Both the position numbers and the translations under genes were made by a program. Source: Semisulcospira habei (lineage: Eukaryota > Mollusca > Gastropoda > Semisulcospiridae). From it: a stretch of DNA of 64,000 nucleotides. The DNA is taken from assembly GCA_036245525.1 (NCBI GenBank), contig BTPG01000004.1:165026008-165090007 (forward strand). The letters run 5' to 3'. Shown here piece after piece: positions 29,628 to 39,503 of the stretch. The notes below the pieces were generated by a model that saw only the letters and a list, made by a program, of their open reading frames with translations, searched no databases and had not been told where the DNA came from. The stretch's first letter is position 1, and the number at the start of each line of letters is the position of its first letter.

Positions 29628-30269
29628 ATGTTTATAACCTTAACAAATCTTGACACAAGCAAACCAGTGTGGTTAACCAATGGGATTGATAATCGTAATG
29701 GTAGCAAGGCTGTAGCTATCCATGAAATGTTCTACACTGTAAAGTGGTTTAATGTAACAGATGATACAAGTTTTCATACAAGTTATAGCAACGCTGGTAA
29801 TAGTGGCTTGGGCACTAAAACACACTTTATACCATCTGGGTATTATGACTTTTGTACTTTATCTGAATGGTTTCAAACTAAATTAAAAATTAAAGCAACT
29901 TTAAATCCGGCCAACTTACGTGTTACATTAGAATTTCCTGTAGATAGTCAGCCTATAATTTCACGTGAACTTGCATATTTGCTTGGTTTAATAGGCAGAC
30001 ATATAACTTCTAAGGATGAGAATTGGGCATTGGGTTTTGGAAGTGATAATATTGAGGGTTGGTTACCTACGACAGTTAGAGATAAAATAACTGGAAGATA
30101 CCCTGTTCATTTGTCAGTACACACATTGCTCAATGTTTATTTAAAAGAACTGAACACGACTGAAAATGTACACAATGGAAAGCCTTCAACTTAAGATGCT
30201 TGCCGACTGGAACTGCCCCATATTGTGAAAGTGTGGTTGCTAGATTTCCTAATGTGCAGTTAAAAAAAT
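29628..30269 (+). pseudogene. Mav-B: penton-like gene with a frameshift
   Basis: ATG at 29,628 follows AATAAAA. The protein matches the 7548-8159 gene (FYTVKWFNVTDD, IPSGYYDFCTLSEWF) but carries an extra loop around residues 45-60. After HNGKPST near 30,190 one base is missing, so the frame stops. The remaining CLPTGTAPYCESVV part is readable in another frame to about 30,269. Confidence 0.75.
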
Positions 30270-30393
30270 TATGTTCCAGTTTCTTTGAATCACTGTGTTT
30301 ATCTGTAACTAATCAGGATGGTAAACCAGTTCAGATGCATGATTTTACTGTTGTGTTGGAAGTGAAATAAATTTTATTTTTGTTTTTTTAAAA

Positions 30394-31284
30394 ATGAGCG
30401 GTCTTGGTCCAAAGCCGAGAATTATACCAGTTGCATGTCCGTCAATAGAGTTAAAAGATTTGGCTGATGTGCAAGATTTTGATAAAGAAGGTGCGGTAGG
30501 AGAGGTGTATGGCCTTGAACTTGTTTCCGTTGGACTGTACAAATGAAAAGCAATTGAAGATGTAAAAGATGGTGCTGAGAGACAGTTTCCTAAACTTGGC
30601 CAACTTCATGATGTTACTGTACCTACGCCTGTAAATAATGTGCTCTACAGCTTAAAACATGTGGGTAATAAGTGGGTAATTATTCCTACCCCTGTTCCGC
30701 TTGCACCTATCCCCATTTTATGGGGCGTAAAGTTTGTATTTATCAGTCCTTATGTTTATTTTACTGATGAAGGAGCCCTAGTTTTTAGAAAAGTTGTTAA
30801 CTCTGAGCCAATGCTTGTAAGTCTTGTGCCAAGCTATTTCGCAGAAACCAATAGCAGAGAAAAACTAAAACTGCAAGAGTATGGAAAACGAAGATATCTT
30901 CTTACAAATAGAAAGGGTAGAACAGATACTACTATTGTGTTTGTACCATCAAACTTTAACATAGATAGAGAAGCGACAATAGTTTTTGAAATTATCATGA
31001 CATTGAGGTCTGTAGATACTGTGAAAGAAGCAGATATCACACAGGGAATCAAACTTACGTGGGATATCACAGTAGCAGAGTCAACAAAGGTTGTTATTGC
31101 TATTAGAAAAAACAACACAGATTTTGACGTTTCGAGTAGTGTCCCTGCTGTTAAGGTAGTAATCGATAAAACAATTTTTGTTCTTCTAAGTTTCATAAAC
31201 CTAGAACACATAGATTTTGTTTCGTTTTATTATGCTAGCAAATTGTATACCTTTGAAGAGTTGCAAAATAAATTAGAAGATTAA
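30394..31284 (+). pseudogene. Mav-B: 292-residue gene with an early stop
   Basis: Starts MSGLGPKPRIIP at 30,394. A TGA at 30,544-30,546 stands where Mav-A has an Arg codon. Beyond it the frame stays open to 31,284, ending YTFEELQNKLED. One nonsense change in an otherwise intact gene implies recent inactivation. Confidence 0.8.
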
Positions 31285-31309
31285 ATATAAAAAATATTTG
31301 CCACAAAAA

Positions 31310-31945
31310 ATGCCACCACTGTATTCGCAAATACCGCCTGAGCCGCCTGAACCTATTGTTCCAGATAAAACATTACAGGCAGACTCATTCCGCTTAATGA
31401 ATATTACAGAAGCGTTGAAGTATTTGGAAGGAGAACAGGCAAAATACTCCCGGTGCAAAAGACGATATAAAACAGTTTTCAATTCTGTACACAACACATC
31501 AATGGCCGTGGGTGTGGTTTCAACTGGATTATCTGTCACTGGTTTAGCTCTGTTTGCTACGGGAGTGGGAAGTGTCGTAGGAATTGCTATTGAAGGAGTT
31601 GGCGCTGTCACAGGTCTGGCATGCTTTGGTATGGAGGCCCTTAACAAAAGATTTCATACGAAGTTACAGAAGCATGAAGCATTGAGTACGCTCACTGGGG
31701 CTAAGCTGAGCAGTATGAAACTTATTATCAGTAAGGCTTTAGACGATAATAAAATTGATGATCATGAATTTAAGAGAGTGCAGGATGATTTGGCCAATTA
31801 CAAACAACAGAAGTCTGAAATTCAAAATAAGATGCGTAGTCAACCCACAAATGTTGAAGAACTAAAGAAATCTTTTTTATGGGAAGGGAAAAAGATAGGG
31901 GTGGAAGAAACTATGAAAAAAGTTCAAGGACTTTTAGGCAAGTAA
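31310..31945 (+). CDS. Mav-B: intact membrane protein, homologue of the 5785 gene (211 residues)
   Basis: The ATG at 31,310 begins MPPLYSQIPPEPPEP, a proline-rich leader containing a PPLY (PPxY) motif. Then comes DKTLQAD and the same basic cluster, hydrophobic hairpin and helical C terminus as in Mav-A. The frame is intact. Conservation with Mav-A is much higher at protein than at third-codon level, indicating that both lineages were functional after they split. Confidence 0.75.
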   Translation: MPPLYSQIPPEPPEPIVPDKTLQADSFRLMNITEALKYLEGEQAKYSRCKRRYKTVFNSVHNTSMAVGVVSTGLSVTGLALFATGVGSVVGIAIEGVGAVTGLACFGMEALNKRFHTKLQKHEALSTLTGAKLSSMKLIISKALDDNKIDDHEFKRVQDDLANYKQQKSEIQNKMRSQPTNVEELKKSFLWEGKKIGVEETMKKVQGLLGK

Positions 31946-31971
31946 CGATAGGTTTTGGTAATCCATTAATT

Positions 31972-32055
31972 TTGTCCTACTCTTTGCAAAGAGATGTCAT
32001 GCCTTTCACGTCCGCTCATTTGATGCCATCCGCTCCACCACCAGACTATTACTGA
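31972..32055 (+). CDS. Mav-B: micro-ORF homologue ending PSAPPPDYY
   Basis: The first codon of the alignable frame is TTG (31,972) where Mav-A has ATG. An internal ATG stands at 31,999, and the stop is at 32,053-32,055. SY near the start, Q, and MPxT in the middle are shared with Mav-A. The PSAPPP(D/E)YY end is kept with silent third-position changes. It lies 26 bp after the membrane-protein gene, as in Mav-A. Confidence 0.5.
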   Translation: MSYSLQRDVMPFTSAHLMPSAPPPDYY

Positions 32056-32430
32056 AAAAAAAAGTTTTTATGTTGTCCTTATAACTTGGGAAATCTGTCC
32101 GAGTAAGTTGTTGACTTGGGTCAAGTTCTTGTAAATTGTTATGTTTAGGTTCTTAAAAGTTCTTATTTTAATTTAGTTATTAGAACTTGTGACAACTAAC
32201 TTGCAAGTACATGATAAGGTAACCTATAAGTTATGTGTCACTTGAAAGTAACTTATAGGTTACTTATCATGTACTTGTAATTTACTTTTTTTTTTCCCAG
32301 CGCGTGGGTGAATTGTTTTTAACATAAAGCTATAATTTTTTTTTTCTCAAAATACATTATGATTTAAGTTGAGGTATGGTTTTGTTAATTTAAAACATGT
32401 TTTAGGCATGAACTCAGTAAAAAAACAAAA
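32056..32430. other. Mav-B terminal region with a 29-bp hairpin
   Basis: Arms 32,204-32,233 and 32,249-32,277 (GTACATGATAAGGTAACC and its complement) pair with one extra base. Nearby AAGTTCTT and CTTGTGACAACTAAC words resemble the end region of Mav-A at 5,460-5,610. No gene is seen. Confidence 0.6.
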
Positions 32431-32718
32431 ATGAGGTGCTTTAGAAGTCCCCTTCTGTCTATCTCTGATATTCCTGTCCCTACTTGTAATGGTGTTTATT
32501 TCACTACACGCCTATTGAAAGCGAACACCTTCCTGGTATTAAAAGGCGGTCATGCGTTACACCAAATTACACTGTTCCCTTACCTGGGTACACAAATGCT
32601 TTCAAAAGGCCCTATGGATAACGCTGGAGTTGATTTGAAAATGACAGAGCTTTCAAAGGTTAGTGTCACAGATTTCACACCATATGAGCAAGAAAGATTT
32701 CAAACTATGAAAAATTAG
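32431..32718 (+). CDS. Unknown 95-codon ORF
   Basis: The ATG follows an A-rich AAAAACAAAA context. The predicted protein contains MRCFRSPLLSISDIPVPTC at the start and DFTPYEQERFQTMKN at the end. I do not recognise it, and it has no counterpart in Mav-A. Composition is protein-like, without obvious low complexity, so it may be a cargo gene of Mav-B or chance. Confidence 0.3.
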   Translation: MRCFRSPLLSISDIPVPTCNGVYFTTRLLKANTFLVLKGGHALHQITLFPYLGTQMLSKGPMDNAGVDLKMTELSKVSVTDFTPYEQERFQTMKN

Positions 32719-32784
32719 AGTACTCACCTGTGAGCCATTTCAACCTTTCAGGTCTCATCAGAATACCTAGAAGGTATTTATGGC

Positions 32785-32785
<1 letters not shown>

Positions 32786-32820
<35 letters not shown>
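32786..32820. repeat. Poly-C tract of 35 bases
   Basis: An uninterrupted C run. Such runs in long-read assemblies often have the wrong length; shorter ones occur at 51,297-51,317 and 63,899-63,919. Confidence 0.9.
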
Positions 32821-32859
32821 AGCGAGGTATGCCAAAAAGTAGACAAACACGCTGCGGCA

Positions 32860-33159
32860 TTAGACACTTTCTTCTTGTAGGAGACCCGTTAGCCTCTGTA
32901 TGTCGACATTAGCAGCGTCAAAAGCTGATTGTTGCTCCCTTAGTTTTTCAACCATTAGTTTAATTCTCTTTTTTGTCTTTTTCATGTTTTGAAAACATGT
33001 TTCCTTTCTATTTTTCGCTCTCGCTAGGTCTATGCGTAGGCGGTGTTTAGCTAGAGTCTCGTCTTTTGTCATCTTGTCTAAAAATGATTGACTATACGAT
33101 AGTTTTTGGCCGCTTTCGACCTCCATTTCCACAACAGATTCGTTTTGGTTGCTCGCCAT
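32860..33159 (-). CDS. Unknown 99-residue coiled-coil protein under a heat-shock-type promoter
   Basis: MASNQNESVVEMEVESGQ begins an acidic N terminus. A long charged helix (residues 25-95, rich in Lys/Arg/Glu with leucine heptads such as IKLMVEKLREQ and IQRLTGLLQEE) follows. No known family is recognised. TATAAA stands on the same strand about 90 bp upstream and several heat-shock elements lie beyond it, so this is the best candidate for a transcribed unit here. It could be host, captured or transposon-borne. Confidence 0.45.
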   Translation of the reverse strand: MASNQNESVVEMEVESGQKLSYSQSFLDKMTKDETLAKHRLRIDLARAKNRKETCFQNMKKTKKRIKLMVEKLREQQSAFDAANVDIQRLTGLLQEESV

Positions 33160-33248
33160 TTTATGACTGGTTAACGTTTGATTCTGTTTACTGTACCACT
33201 GGCATGGAAGGCCGTTTGAAAAAGAAATGGCTATGGCTGCGGGTTGAC

Positions 33249-33548
33249 TTTATACCTGTGGTATTGAGGACGATTGCATAAGCAAACACGTAATTTGGAA
33301 CATTCTAGACTGAGTCTACTCATAGCTATGGTGTTGCAAGCAATGAATCAGCAAACACAGACGTCATTAGAACTTTCTAGACTGTAAGCTTACCCAACTA
33401 CGCTATTTGCGGACAATTGCATCAGCAAACACGTGCTTTAGAACATTCTAGAATCCAAAAGTGTCCCCCTTGTTTTGATGGGGACACTTTCAGTTGTTAG
33501 AGACAGTTTCAGTTGTAGGGGGACAGTTTTGGAATCGAGAATGTTCTT
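33249..33548 (-). promoter_or_regulatory. TATA box with four heat-shock elements
   Basis: TATAAA (33,249-33,254, minus strand) is followed upstream by GGAACATTCTAGAC (33,297-33,310), AGAACTTTCTAGAC (33,369-33,382), AGAACATTCTAGAA (33,440-33,453, three perfect alternating GAA/TTC blocks) and GAGAATGTTCTTT (33,538-33,550). The first three sit in a diverged ~70-bp repeat that also carries CAGCAAACAC. Alternating nGAAn blocks are the HSF1 site (established). Inducibility is inference. Confidence 0.6.
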
Positions 33549-33559
33549 TACTGTGCGAG

Positions 33560-34334
33560 AAAGATTTTTCGCTTATGCTGAGCCAAAATTAGCCAGCTGA
33601 CTGTTCCGCTTTATGTACACTAAGTGGGTGTGTGTGTTATAAACCGGTGACGCGTGACGGCTTGACTAGGTATTCAGCACTATATACTGTCTGTGTTGTA
33701 ATCGTTCGTAGCTTTTGTTTTCTCTTGCTGCGAATGCTGTGTGTGTGTGTGTGTACCTATGGCATAAGTCACGTATGTCTGTGCGGCACATGTTACGTAT
33801 GTCTGTACGATGTATGCCGCGTGTCGCATACGATATTACCACATTCTTTACATACTAAACACTTTGATTAAAGTCGGGTTTGGCAGCCTTGTTTGTTTTT
33901 TAATAACAGCCGCGTAAACACCTCACAGCCTATTTGTAAACTCATGTCAAGGCGTGTGTCCTTTATGTGTTGTAAAAAAGCAAAGACAAGACACCAAACA
34001 CACACGGAGCGCTGTGAAGAGAGTGTTGTGTACGATCGTATTCAAAATATAATCTCACTGTGGCAGCGTTGATTTATTAATTAGCCTTTGTTTAAAGAAG
34101 TCAATGACAGCATTAATTATTTAGGTGTGGTGGGGGATCTGCCTTAATAATCACGGGTTGGCAGCTGATCAAAATCGTTGCTTGAATGATTTCTGGGGTG
34201 GAAATTAAATGGCTAGGTAATAAAGGTATTGGTTGTATTGGTTGGCGTGGGGTTTGTATAATTACCGAGAGGATCAAATAAATTGATCGATTATTGGATA
34301 GGTGGGCATCAAGTGTCCAATATTGTATCTCTCC
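33560..34334. other. Unrecognised stretch between HSE region and Mav-C
   Basis: A short TG run lies at 33,738-33,754. No gene or repeat is recognised. Confidence 0.4.
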
Positions 34335-35018
34335 TTGAGGGGTCAAAGTCAAGGTCATCAAGATATTTGTTGTTGGCTTTGGCATAGTTGTTTGCGGCTA
34401 TACTGATGCCTCCCCTCAATCTGCGTTCTACCATTTCACCCATCGTACGATCATACAACAGGTCTATAGATATTTTACTAGATTTTAAAAAAGCATCCCA
34501 TGTCATACCAGGACTAGTTATGTAGCTGGCTGGGTCAAGACTGTAGTGCAACAAACCCTTTTCACGGTAACTTTCAAATATGTCTGATAGCAAGCAAACG
34601 TCAGCTTTCAAGTACTGGTCATGGTAGTCGCCAATTGTTTCACACCCTAATTTACCCCATGCATCGAGAGCATGCTTGTAATCAGAGTCAGAAATGCCTT
34701 TGCCATTTAGTGTAGAATAAAACGCCTCTTTTCTAGGCAGTCTCCTTTCCTCAAACACAACCCAGTGATCAATGTACTCATAGGGGTAGACGCCTTTCTT
34801 AATTAACTCTGGCTCAAAATATTTACTTGTTATTGGATACTCAGTCAGTCCTTCTGCCAGACTAGCAAGCCCTAAAGACAAATGTTGCATGGAGTCATAA
34901 AATGCTAATTTGTTGTCCAGCCTAAAAGTTAAGTATTTTTCAGTTGTCTGGGCAATACAAGTAATTTATTTTGTAAGACTCATCCACAGCCTGCATGATA
35001 ATGTGTGTGGAATCATAT
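34335..35018 (-). pseudogene. PolB: Mav-C: DNA polymerase B, middle fragment
   Basis: Matches Mav-A polymerase from the Exo II region through Exo III (YLKADVCLLSDIFESYR) to NNKYLDDLDFDPS, ending near 34,335 before motif A. The upstream part of the same gene resumes at 39,504, beyond LINE-B. The C-terminal palm and the integrase are missing. Confidence 0.85.
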
Positions 35019-38000
35019 AATAATAATAATAATAATGAGTATTTATATAGCGCTTAATCTTACTCAAAAGCTCTAAGCGCTTTACAATCTGTACACAAAA
35101 ATAAAAATACAATGACATATGCACATAACAAACAAAGCACAATGCCCGAACACACCACTTTTACAATAAACTAAACAACAATACATACATAATAATTTAT
35201 ATTCTAATTAACATTCAGTCTAAACAAGGAGGATTGCAGAACTACAACTAAGGCATCAAACACTGGCAGTTATTCAAAGTAAAGCTTGAAGAGGTGAGTT
35301 TTCAACGACCTCTTGAAGTCAGAGACAGACTCACTGTTTCTGACCTCAAGAGGAAGTGTATTCCATAACACTGGGGCTTGATAAACAAAAGTGCGCTGAC
35401 CAAATGTTTTAGTTTGGACAGAAGGTACACACAACTTCCGTTTATCAGAAGAGGAGCGGAGCTCACGAGAGGGTGTATACACATGCAGCAAAGAGGACAA
35501 GTATTCTGGGCTGGTGCCTGAAAGGCAGTTAAAACAGATTGACATAACTTTATATTGAATACGTGAGGACACAGGTAGCCAGTGAAGGGACTTCAAGATG
35601 GGTGTGACATGCTCAGTCTTACGGACTCTCACAACAAGCCGGGCTGCATTGTTCTGAATTTTTTGGAGGCGATCAATGAGATACTGAGGGCAGCCACAAA
35701 GCAAAGAGTTACAATAATCTAGCTTGGACAGCACAAATGCACAAACTAGTGTTTTAGTGGCTTCCACGGTCAGCAGGTGACGAACTGAACTAATACGACG
35801 AAGTTCCAGATAAGCGGATCTACACACTGCACTGACATGCTGTGACATAGATAACTCGCTGTCAAGTGTAACACCCAGGTTTCTCACACTCGCAGAGAAG
35901 CCAATGAGTGTTCCATCCACAGACAATGATGACGGTAAAGGCAGGGACGAAGATAATCTTGGATTAGCTACCAACATTGCTTCAGTTTTGCCATCATTTA
36001 ACATCAGTTTGTTGGTGGTCATCCATGATTTGACATGGTCAATGCACTGGCTTATACTTTGGACGGCATTCACAGCTCGCTCGACAGTATCACTTTTGTA
36101 CATCTGCGTATCATCTGCAAATGCATGATGGGAAATGGAGCGACTACAGATCAGGTCGGACAGGGGCTGAACATACAGTAAGAACAATACAGGTCCTAGG
36201 ACCGAGCCCTGGGGTACACCAAACCGAAGAGGTGATGGCTCAGAACGACAGCCGTCGACAGAAACAATCTGGGATCGTTCAGTCAGGTATGAACTAAACC
36301 ATGCCAAGACTGTGCCTTCAATGCCAAATACAGATTGAAGACGGCACAGCAAAATTTCATGGTCAATAGTGTCGAACGCACTGGACAGGTCCAGCAAAGT
36401 AAGGACTGTGATCTTACGCTCGTCCAAAGCACAAAGCAGGTCATTGAATATCTTCAGCAAAGCTGTTTCAGTGCTACGATGGGGACGATATGCAGACTGG
36501 AATACACTGAACAGACTATTAGAGTTGACATGCTTTAAAGTTTGAACAAGGACAATTTTCTCAAGAATCTTTGATAGAAATGTAAGATTGGAAACTGGGC
36601 GATAGTTTTTCAGTACATTTGGGTCTAAAGATGGTTTCTTCAATAGGGGTTTCACAAGTGCAGTCTTGAAGCTTTCAGGAAAAATACCAGTGGAGAGAGA
36701 GTTGTTGATAACTTGTGTAATGGCAGGCAACACTTCATCCAGGCACTCGTACAACAAGGGAGTGGGTATGGGGTCTAACTCACAAGTTTTGGGGGCAGTG
36801 TTTGTGATCACTTTTCTGACCTCATCCTCTAGCACAGGTTCGAAGGCTGAGAGAGGTTCTCCACTAAAGCGTTTTTCGGTGAACAAAACTGAAGTGGGCA
36901 TGAGATCCAGAGAATCACGAATTTCGCGGACCTTATCAACGAAGTAATCTGCAAAAAGCTGAGGCAGCTGGCACGGGGGAAATGTAGTGGGAAGAGGTGA
37001 TGGAGTCTTCTTCACCATAAGCTTATTGGTCACATTATACAACTCTTTGCTTGTTGTGCACTCACTGATCTTCCTGTTGTAAAACGAAGATTTTGCTCCA
37101 TGAACAATCTCATTTACATGCTTCTTAGAACATGTGTATATCTGCTTGTGAACAGTCAACCTAGTTGAGCACCACATTCTCTCAGCTTGGCGCCGCATCT
37201 GCTTAGCCGAACGCAGCTCTTTGCTCACAAACCTATACCACGGGCTGATTCTATGAGCTGACTTTTTACGCTTTGAAGATGGTGCATGATTGTCTAAGAC
37301 AGTGCGTAAACATGAATCAAACTCCTCGGCACTAGGACTAGGATGGTGAGACAGTGACTGAACGAGGTCAGCCTTGAAGGCTAGTCTGTCAATGGCACGA
37401 ACATTGCGCACTATGGTAAGCATAGGCACTGGAGGTGGGACTATGGCCCTCAAATGACTGATCACACAGTAATGGTCTGAACATATTGCATCAGAAACCT
37501 GTGCTGAGCACAAGATATCATCGTCACATCTATGAAGGATCCAGTCAATAGTATGCCCTTGTCTATGAGTTGGTTTGTCGACAACTTGTGAGAGACTGAA
37601 CATGTGTAAAATGTCCATGAGTGCAGAGGTGGTGTGGTGCTTCTGATTGTCAAAGTGGATGTTAAAGTCACCAAGGACTATCAGACTGCCAGCAAGAGAA
37701 TTACAGTGATCGAGAAGATCATGAAATTGATCAACAAACATTGAATCAGTTAATTTGTTCTTGCGGTTTGGCGGGGGTCTGTAGAGGCACAGAAAATGAA
37801 CAGTTTTCTGAGTTAAAGCTAGAGTAAACTGTACAAGCTCAAAAGACTCATGGGAGAAACTAAAAGACGTTGAGAATGATGCAAAAGGCTGCAGTGCTTC
37901 ATGGAGGACGACTGCAATACCACCCCCACGAGAATCGCGGGGGAAGGATTTCACAGAGTATCCAGATGGGGCAAGATCAGCACATTTGGCCTCATTACCT

Positions 38001-39503
38001 GAGGCACGAAGCCAGGTCTCTGTTAAGAACAGAATGTCAACATGATGGTCGGTAACAAACTCGCACACTTCAGAGCGCTTCTTGGCACAACCAACTGAGC
38101 GCACGTTAAACAGTGCCAAGCATAGCTGACCTGGTACTTTGGTAGTGTCTTGAAGATGAACCTGAATAAGGTTAGATACATTACCAGTCTGGTGAGTATG
38201 GCTTGTGATTCTTTTGGAGCTGATGTAGACTGAGACGGGTTGTAATGTTTCTTGGGACAGGTGTGGTCGTTCAAGAAGTTGTGATGGTGATGATGACGGA
38301 GAGGTTTGAGGGGGTGGTGATGTAGGCCACTTGGATGAAAAAGAGTGAGGCGACTGAAGCACTGAAAACATATGCTGAGGTACAGATGAAAACACCGAGT
38401 ACCCCTGGGGTGGACAGCAGGGCACCGAGTACCCCTGGGGTGGACAGCAGGGCACCGACAACAGGCGCTGGGTTGAAGATGACAATCCCAAGTACCCCTG
38501 AGGTGAAGGGTGGGGCACTGAAGACAGGTGATGAAGTGGAGGTGGCATCACTATGTGCCCCTGGGGTGGAGGGTGGAACACTTTAGACAGGTACTTGGGT
38601 GGAGATGACATCACCGATTGTTCCTGGGGTGGCGGGTGGGACATCGAAGACATGTGCTGGGGTGGCGCGGACATTACTGAGTGCTCCTGGGGTGAAGGGT
38701 GGAGCGCGGAAGACAGGCATGAGTGTAGAGATGACAATACTGAGTGCCCCTGGGGTGGAGGGTGGGGCACTGAAAACAGGTGCTCGGGTGGAAATAACGT
38801 CACTGGGTGCCCGTGCGGTGGAGAGTGTGGCACTGAAGACAGGCGCAGCAGTGAAGCAAAAGGAGGTGACCGAGTCACAGAAGGCAGCAGTGAAGACACC
38901 ATACCGTGCCCCTTGGGAGGAGACAGGAATTCTGAAGACTGGCTGTTGGAAAGTGCTAAAAGTCCAGAGCGTTGGTGGCACAATTTGCCACCTCTGCAGC
39001 CACGTTTACGTCCAGGCTTGGCAAGAATCCCAAGTTCTGATAATACGTCATAAACACACCTTTGGAGTCTAAAGTTCTTTGCTTGGGAAATAAAAGTCCG
39101 TATCAGGGTGCTGTAGGTATCCATCTATACAGTATATGTGCAGTGTACACTTGAATGCCAAAACTAGGCCAGGTCACAAACACTATTGTTATGCAGGGCA
39201 GTCTAACAGGCCACACTATTGTGTTGTCTGCACTGTTGACACTGACTACTGAGTACAGTTCATGAACTGCTGAAATGTCACTGAGACAGATTTCAACTGA
39301 AAAATGTCTTTTCTTTTCCAATGAAATACTCCAAATGTTTTCACAAAATGAAGAAAGAAATTACACCATTATGATCAGCTGCTGATAACAAACATGTTGA
39401 TACCAAAATGATGCTTGCAATCCTCCGAGAACCAACAAAAATACACAAAATGTGCAGAGAGCAGTGCTTGATGCAGCCACTAGGCGCAGAACACAACTCA
39501 GGA
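35019..39503 (-). mobile_element. LINE-B: full-length CR1/L2-like retrotransposon inside Mav-C polymerase
   Basis: About 4.5 kb on the minus strand, inserted between CTCAAAGG and ATATGATTCC of the polymerase gene, without an obvious target duplication. It has a 5' leader (39,125-39,503), one long ORF, a 3' UTR with a TAAGCGCTATATAAATAC hairpin segment and an (ATT)n tail at 35,019-35,037. The 3' end and (ATT)n tail match LINE-D at 53,380-53,445. Confidence 0.9.
35270..39124 (-). CDS. LINE-B polyprotein: endonuclease and reverse transcriptase (1,284 residues)
   Basis: An N-terminal ~290 residues are rich in Pro/Ser/His with a degenerate PPPQGHSV repeat. The APE endonuclease follows (ALFNVRSV, FLTETWLR, LGDFNIHFD, DAICSDHYCVISHL). 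The reverse transcriptase has NYRPVSNLTFLSKILEK, DLSSAFDTIDH, GVPQGSVLGPVLF and catalytic FADD (HHAFADDTQMY). The C terminus has HWLPVSSRIQYK and APVLWNTLP. The protein nicks target DNA and copies LINE RNA. The intact frame suggests recent activity. The proline repeat likely replaces a separate ORF1 product (inference). Confidence 0.88.
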   Translation of the reverse strand: MDTYSTLIRTFISQAKNFRLQRCVYDVLSELGILAKPGRKRGCRGGKLCHQRSGLLALSNSQSSEFLSPPKGHGMVSSLLPSVTRSPPFASLLRLSSVPHSPPHGHPVTLFPPEHLFSVPHPPPQGHSVLSSLHSCLSSALHPSPQEHSVMSAPPQHMSSMSHPPPQEQSVMSSPPKYLSKVFHPPPQGHIVMPPPLHHLSSVPHPSPQGYLGLSSSTQRLLSVPCCPPQGYSVPCCPPQGYSVFSSVPQHMFSVLQSPHSFSSKWPTSPPPQTSPSSSPSQLLERPHLSQETLQPVSVYISSKRITSHTHQTGNVSNLIQVHLQDTTKVPGQLCLALFNVRSVGCAKKRSEVCEFVTDHHVDILFLTETWLRASGNEAKCADLAPSGYSVKSFPRDSRGGGIAVVLHEALQPFASFSTSFSFSHESFELVQFTLALTQKTVHFLCLYRPPPNRKNKLTDSMFVDQFHDLLDHCNSLAGSLIVLGDFNIHFDNQKHHTTSALMDILHMFSLSQVVDKPTHRQGHTIDWILHRCDDDILCSAQVSDAICSDHYCVISHLRAIVPPPVPMLTIVRNVRAIDRLAFKADLVQSLSHHPSPSAEEFDSCLRTVLDNHAPSSKRKKSAHRISPWYRFVSKELRSAKQMRRQAERMWCSTRLTVHKQIYTCSKKHVNEIVHGAKSSFYNRKISECTTSKELYNVTNKLMVKKTPSPLPTTFPPCQLPQLFADYFVDKVREIRDSLDLMPTSVLFTEKRFSGEPLSAFEPVLEDEVRKVITNTAPKTCELDPIPTPLLYECLDEVLPAITQVINNSLSTGIFPESFKTALVKPLLKKPSLDPNVLKNYRPVSNLTFLSKILEKIVLVQTLKHVNSNSLFSVFQSAYRPHRSTETALLKIFNDLLCALDERKITVLTLLDLSSAFDTIDHEILLCRLQSVFGIEGTVLAWFSSYLTERSQIVSVDGCRSEPSPLRFGVPQGSVLGPVLFLLYVQPLSDLICSRSISHHAFADDTQMYKSDTVERAVNAVQSISQCIDHVKSWMTTNKLMLNDGKTEAMLVANPRLSSSLPLPSSLSVDGTLIGFSASVRNLGVTLDSELSMSQHVSAVCRSAYLELRRISSVRHLLTVEATKTLVCAFVLSKLDYCNSLLCGCPQYLIDRLQKIQNNAARLVVRVRKTEHVTPILKSLHWLPVSSRIQYKVMSICFNCLSGTSPEYLSSLLHVYTPSRELRSSSDKRKLCVPSVQTKTFGQRTFVYQAPVLWNTLPLEVRNSESVSDFKRSLKTHLFKLYFE

